Shown one piece after another: positions 4,722 to 5,387 of a DNA stretch of 5,387 bases. The notes below the pieces were generated by a model, which saw only the letters and a program-made list of their open reading frames with translations, searched no databases and was not told the origin of the DNA. A program made the position numbers and the translations under genes. The DNA is from Afipia sp. (lineage in GTDB: Bacteria > Pseudomonadota > Alphaproteobacteria > Rhizobiales > Xanthobacteraceae): the NCBI GenBank assembly GCA_020056155.1, contig JAGVII010000018.1:1-5387 (forward strand). The letters run 5' to 3'. Positions within the stretch are counted from its first letter, which is position 1. Each line of letters starts with the position of its first letter.

Positions 4722-5387
4722 ATGACCGACATGCTGACCCTCACCGGCGTCCACACCCACATCGCGCAGTATCACATCCTGCATGGCGTCGACCTCACCG
4801 TGCCGGAAGGCCGGATCACCATGCTGCTCGGCCGCAACGGCGCGGGCAAGACCACGACGCTGCGCACCATCATGGGACTGTCGCCGCCCTCCTCCGGCAC
4901 AATCACGCTGGCAGGTCAGCGAACCGAAAAGAAACTCACGCCCGACATCGCCAGCATGGGCGTCGGCTATGTGCCGGAGTCCATGTCGGTGTTTTCCGAC
5001 CTGACCGTGAAGGAAAACCTGATCCTCGCCGCGCGCGAAGGTCCGCTCGATGACACCCGGCTGCAATGGATCTTCGGATTCTTTCCGGCGCTGAAACGCT
5101 TCTGGCTGTCGCGCGCGGGATCGCTGTCCGGCGGGCAGAAACAAATGCTCTCCATCGCCCGCGCCATCGTCGAGCCGCGCAAGCTGCTCTTGATCGACGA
5201 GCCGACCAAGGGCCTCGCGCCTGCGATCGTTGTCGGCCTGATCGAATGCCTCGCCGAGGTCAAAAAGCGCGGCGCGACCATTCTGCTGGTGGAGCAGAAT
5301 TTCCGCGTCGCGCAGGAAATCGGCGACAACGTGCTGGTGATGGATAACGGCAAGATCGTGCATCGCGGCGCGATGGCCGAACTCGCG
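4722..5387 (+). CDS. livF: LivF-type ABC transporter ATP-binding protein, 3' end outside the window
   Basis: The frame is open for 222 codons to the window edge. LivF proteins are usually about 230-240 residues, so only a short C-terminal piece should be missing. Motifs: Walker A GRNGAGKTT (37-45); YVPES (83-87) with Glu where most ABC ATPases have the Q-loop Gln, as is common in LivF (often VPEGR); signature LSGGQKQML (135-143); Walker B LLLIDEP (155-161) with catalytic Glu160; TKGLAP (162-167); and LLVEQN (188-193) with Gln192 in the H-loop position, also usual for LivF. The protein pairs with LivG under the permeases. The start at 4722 fits the family; a second ATG in frame at 4731 is 3 codons in. 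It follows livG after a gap that holds repeat copy 2. Permease genes are expected after it but are not visible. Confidence 0.94.
   Translation, partial: MTDMLTLTGVHTHIAQYHILHGVDLTVPEGRITMLLGRNGAGKTTTLRTIMGLSPPSSGTITLAGQRTEKKLTPDIASMGVGYVPESMSVFSDLTVKENLILAAREGPLDDTRLQWIFGFFPALKRFWLSRAGSLSGGQKQMLSIARAIVEPRKLLLIDEPTKGLAPAIVVGLIECLAEVKKRGATILLVEQNFRVAQEIGDNVLVMDNGKIVHRGAMAELA

Noticed and set aside
4587..5363. A 258-codon minus-strand open frame over livF
   Set aside because: It is antisense to LivF with all ABC motifs in place on the plus strand, and it begins in the repeat. No domain is recognisable.

Overview
The window is GC-rich chromosomal DNA that looks like an alphaproteobacterium of the Hyphomicrobiales, most likely the Bradyrhizobium / Rhodopseudomonas / Afipia group (Nitrobacteraceae). 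The clues are the codon usage, the trhO-slyX pair, a LivK/LivG/LivF-type transporter operon, and two kinds of short intergenic palindromic repeat that I associate with that group. The assignment is made from memory of such genomes and was not checked by search.

Layout from left to right. (1) Positions 50-1079 carry a two-gene unit on the + strand: trhO (rhodanese-type tRNA U34 hydroxylase) overlapping slyX (short coiled-coil protein). trhO has no Shine-Dalgarno sequence and a -10-like box lies only 7 nt before its ATG. (2) A MarR/OhrR-type redox-sensing repressor lies on the - strand at 1179-1640, convergent with slyX. It is divergent from a six-helix DUF308-like membrane protein at 1784-2362 on the + strand. 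The 143-bp divergent intergenic region is AT-rich, unlike its surroundings. It holds a perfect 13-1-13 bp inverted repeat and a second, degenerate pair of related sites, so the repressor probably controls itself and the membrane protein. (3) From 2520 to the right edge is a branched-chain-amino-acid-type ABC transporter operon on the + strand: periplasmic binding protein, LivG-type ATPase and LivF-type ATPase, the last cut by the window edge. No permease gene is in view; LivH/LivM-type genes are expected downstream.

Both gaps in the transporter operon (livK-like/livG and livG/livF) contain the same inverted-repeat element. In the second copy the loop has been replaced by a different GC-rich palindromic repeat, giving a repeat nested in a repeat. 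Each copy is followed by the same 10-mer, which supplies the only SD-like sequence for the next gene. The hairpins are well placed to protect the upstream message or reduce expression of the ATPase genes relative to the binding protein, though this is inference.

No RNA gene, CRISPR array, insertion sequence or prophage gene was seen. No stretch longer than about 160 bp lacks a gene. I found no clear evidence of a wholly new system. The most informative parts are the OhrR-like/DUF308 divergon with its operators and the nested repeats.
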